Positions 62,231-64,000 of a stretch of 64,000 bases of DNA are shown here, piece by piece. The notes under the pieces are model-generated. The model did not search any database. It saw nothing but the letters and a program-made list of their open reading frames with translations, and was not told the DNA's origin. Made by a program: the position numbers and the translations under genes. The DNA lies in assembly GCA_022013695.1 (NCBI GenBank), contig JAKLPS010000020.1, forward strand, positions 62,001-126,000, written 5' to 3'. Positions within the stretch are counted from its first letter, which is position 1; each line of letters begins with the position of its first letter. This DNA comes from Weeksellaceae bacterium (GTDB taxonomy: Bacteria > Bacteroidota > Bacteroidia > Flavobacteriales > Weeksellaceae).

Positions 62231-63067
62231 TCAAATCGATAACATTTTATATTCCACATAGCAACCCATCATCAGCGAAATTTTCTTAGGGTTCGAGATT
62301 CTAATTCGCTGATTGATAATCTCGTGGGCAGAGGTTTTCTTGATCTTTTTGAAAAGCGAAACGTAATACCGATAGGCCAGATAGACTCCAAATCGAGAGG
62401 AGCGGGGCAGTTTTTTGATGCCTTCCAGCGCTTTCTGAAATTCGGCCGCGATTTCCTTTTCTATTTCAGCCTTCACGAGGTTGTCGAACCTTGCGATGTC
62501 CACATTCGGAAAATAAGTCCTGCCCAAAACATCGTAATCATCTTTCATATCGCGAAGAAAATTCACTTTTTGAAAGGCCGATCCCAAAATCATGGCATAC
62601 GGTTTCAGCTTTTCAAATTCCTCTTTATCGCCTTCTACAAAGATATGCAGGCACATCAAACCAACCACTTCCGCAGAGCCCAAAATATATTCCTTGTAAA
62701 GTTCCGAATTATAATCGATCTTGTGAAGATCCATTTCCATACTTTTTAGGAATTGCTTTATCAGGTCGTGATCTATTTGGTATCGGCTGACGGTTTCCTG
62801 AAAAGACTGCAAAATAGGATTGAGCGCTATATTCTCTTCCAAAGCCAAAAAAGTCTCATCGCGGAATCTGGATAGCAGTTTATTCTTGTCGAAGCCGTGA
62901 AAACTATCCACGATCTCATCGGCCAATCGCACATAGCCGTAGATGGCGTAGATCGGATTTCTGATTTTGGAAGAGAGAGCCAAGATGCCGAGCGAAAAAC
63001 TGGTGCTGTATTGCTTGGTGGTCTCTTTACTGATTTTGAATGAAAGGTCGTCAAATAATTGTTTCAT
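62231..63067 (-). CDS. crtB: Phytoene synthase
   Basis: A 278-residue isoprenoid synthase that condenses two geranylgeranyl diphosphates to phytoene. The Mg2+-binding Asp-rich motifs are RLADEIVDSFHG (DxxxD, ~residue 50) and FLRDMKDDYDVLGRTYFP (second motif), with YCxxxAG replaced here by YILGSAEVVGLMCLHIF. It lies 1 bp before crtI, so the two are coupled. Confidence 0.92.
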   Translation of the reverse strand: MKQLFDDLSFKISKETTKQYSTSFSLGILALSSKIRNPIYAIYGYVRLADEIVDSFHGFDKNKLLSRFRDETFLALEENIALNPILQSFQETVSRYQIDHDLIKQFLKSMEMDLHKIDYNSELYKEYILGSAEVVGLMCLHIFVEGDKEEFEKLKPYAMILGSAFQKVNFLRDMKDDYDVLGRTYFPNVDIARFDNLVKAEIEKEIAAEFQKALEGIKKLPRSSRFGVYLAYRYYVSLFKKIKKTSAHEIINQRIRISNPKKISLMMGCYVEYKMLSI

Positions 63068-63068
63068 A

Positions 63069-64000
63069 TCAATTTAATTTTTTGTGGGCTTCAATTGCGG
63101 CTATTTTTCCGGAAATAAGACTTGGAGGAACGCCGGGTCCGGGAACCGTCAGCTGTCCTGCATAAAATAAATTTTTCACTTTTTTGTTTCTCAATGATGG
63201 CTTCAAAACGGCGGTTTGCAAGAGCGTATTGGCCAATCCGTAGGCATTTCCGGCGTATGCGTTGTAATCTTCTTTAAAATCATCGATGCAATAGCTTCTC
63301 TTATATTCGATTTTTGAGCTTAGGTTGGATGTTTTGGTGTGTTTTTCCAGTCGCTTCATCATTTCTAAAAAATATTTTTCTCTTTCTTGTTCAGAATCTT
63401 CTATTCCTGTGGCAATGGGCATCAGAAGAAATAGATTTTCGCAGCCTTCCGGCGCTACACTATCATCCGTTTTGGAAGGGCAGCAGACGTAAAACAAGGG
63501 TTTCGTAGGCCATTTTTTATCGTCATAAATTTCCTTGGTATGAAGATCTAAATCGTTCTCAAAGAACAAAGTGTGATGTTTCAGATTCGGTATTTTTTCT
63601 TTAATTCCAAGGTAAAAAATCAGACAAGACGGCGCAAAAGTTCTTTTTTCCCAATACTCGTCATCGTAATTCCGAAATTCTTTCGCGAGCAGCTGGCGCT
63701 CGGTATGGGCATAATCTGAGGAAGCCACCACCGCATCGAAACCTGTTGATTCGCCGTTAACTAATAAGGAATTTGCTTTTTTGTCTTTAATCATAATTTC
63801 CTCCACTTTGGCGTCCAAATGAAATGTAACGCCTTGATCCAAAGCAATTTGGTGCATTGCTTCTATAATTTTGATGAAGCCTCCCATTGGGTACCAAGTG
63901 CCAAGTTTGTAGCCTCCATAATTCATCAAGCTGTAAAGAGCCGGAATATCTTTGGGCGCTGCGCCGAGGAAAATCACCGGGAATTCCATCAGCATAATCA
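63069..64000 (-). CDS. crtI: Phytoene desaturase, C-terminal part (partial at the window edge)
   Basis: About 309 residues are visible; the N-terminal FAD-binding third, including the GxGxxG motif, lies beyond position 64000. The visible part has YSLMNYGGYKLGTWYPMGGFIKIIEAM, VVASSDYAHTERQLL and the C-terminal signature FYAGQLTVPGPGVPPSLISGKIAA, all typical of CrtI-type four-step desaturases that turn phytoene into lycopene. Its start outside the window makes it the first gene seen of the carotenoid operon (crtI, crtB, SRPBCC, crtZ, crtY). Confidence 0.92.
   Translation of the reverse strand, partial: IMLMEFPVIFLGAAPKDIPALYSLMNYGGYKLGTWYPMGGFIKIIEAMHQIALDQGVTFHLDAKVEEIMIKDKKANSLLVNGESTGFDAVVASSDYAHTERQLLAKEFRNYDDEYWEKRTFAPSCLIFYLGIKEKIPNLKHHTLFFENDLDLHTKEIYDDKKWPTKPLFYVCCPSKTDDSVAPEGCENLFLLMPIATGIEDSEQEREKYFLEMMKRLEKHTKTSNLSSKIEYKRSYCIDDFKEDYNAYAGNAYGLANTLLQTAVLKPSLRNKKVKNLFYAGQLTVPGPGVPPSLISGKIAAIEAHKKLN

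Overview
The window comes from a Bacteroidota genome, most likely a Flavobacteriia member of the Chryseobacterium/Epilithonimonas group (Weeksellaceae). The signs are the AT-rich DNA, promoters of the TAnnTTTG type with an upstream TTTG box, several secreted proteins ending in a type IX secretion (T9SS) sorting domain, a zeaxanthin-type carotenoid cluster with a CrtYcd-like lycopene cyclase, and DUF5686, DUF1599 and FISUMP proteins. The species call is inference; no rRNA gene is present.

Layout. 1-3.7 kb: end of carA, a four-helix-bundle (23S intervening-sequence type) ORF, then carB. 3.8-9 kb: small membrane-anchored protein, glycosyltransferase, bestrophin, pentapeptide-repeat protein, gamma-glutamyltransferase. 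9-17.4 kb: lone ABC ATPase, priA, dacB-type PBP4, M1 aminopeptidase with T9SS signal, kbl. 17.5-28 kb: rplS, Zn/Cd-type P1B ATPase, GH5 glycosidase with carbohydrate-binding tail, DUF5686 outer-membrane protein, an alkyltransferase-like protein, and two exported proteins, one with a FISUMP domain. 28.4-34.5 kb: purL and purB on the minus strand, separated by a REP-associated tyrosine transposase (RAYT) with a 76-bp tandem array of palindromes. 34.6-43.5 kb: apaG, DEDDh exonuclease, GT2, LpxL-like acyltransferase, thioredoxin-like protein, the rpsF-rpsR-rplI ribosomal group, a large T9SS-secreted protein, a ClC channel and folP. 43.6-47.2 kb: DUF1599, DoxX-type membrane protein, TerB-like protein, tpiA, methylmalonyl-CoA epimerase and a CAU-anticodon tRNA.

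47.7-60.4 kb is the accessory heart of the window: an RHS polymorphic-toxin island. Three closely linked genes encode a T9SS-sorted repeat protein, a large SpvB/TcB-like protein and a full RHS protein whose C-terminal tip is an Amidase_3 peptidoglycan hydrolase. A lipoprotein that could be its periplasmic immunity protein follows after 1 bp. Downstream lie two displaced RHS tips that begin inside the conserved core and lack their own start. One carries a lipase-like THSMGG tip and the other a glycine-rich tip of unknown fold. Each is followed by a small membrane protein that could be its immunity protein; the last of these looks frameshifted. The island ends in an IS3-like insertion-sequence end.

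60.6-64 kb: a compact minus-strand carotenoid operon (crtI partial, crtB, an SRPBCC protein, crtZ, crtY-type cyclase).
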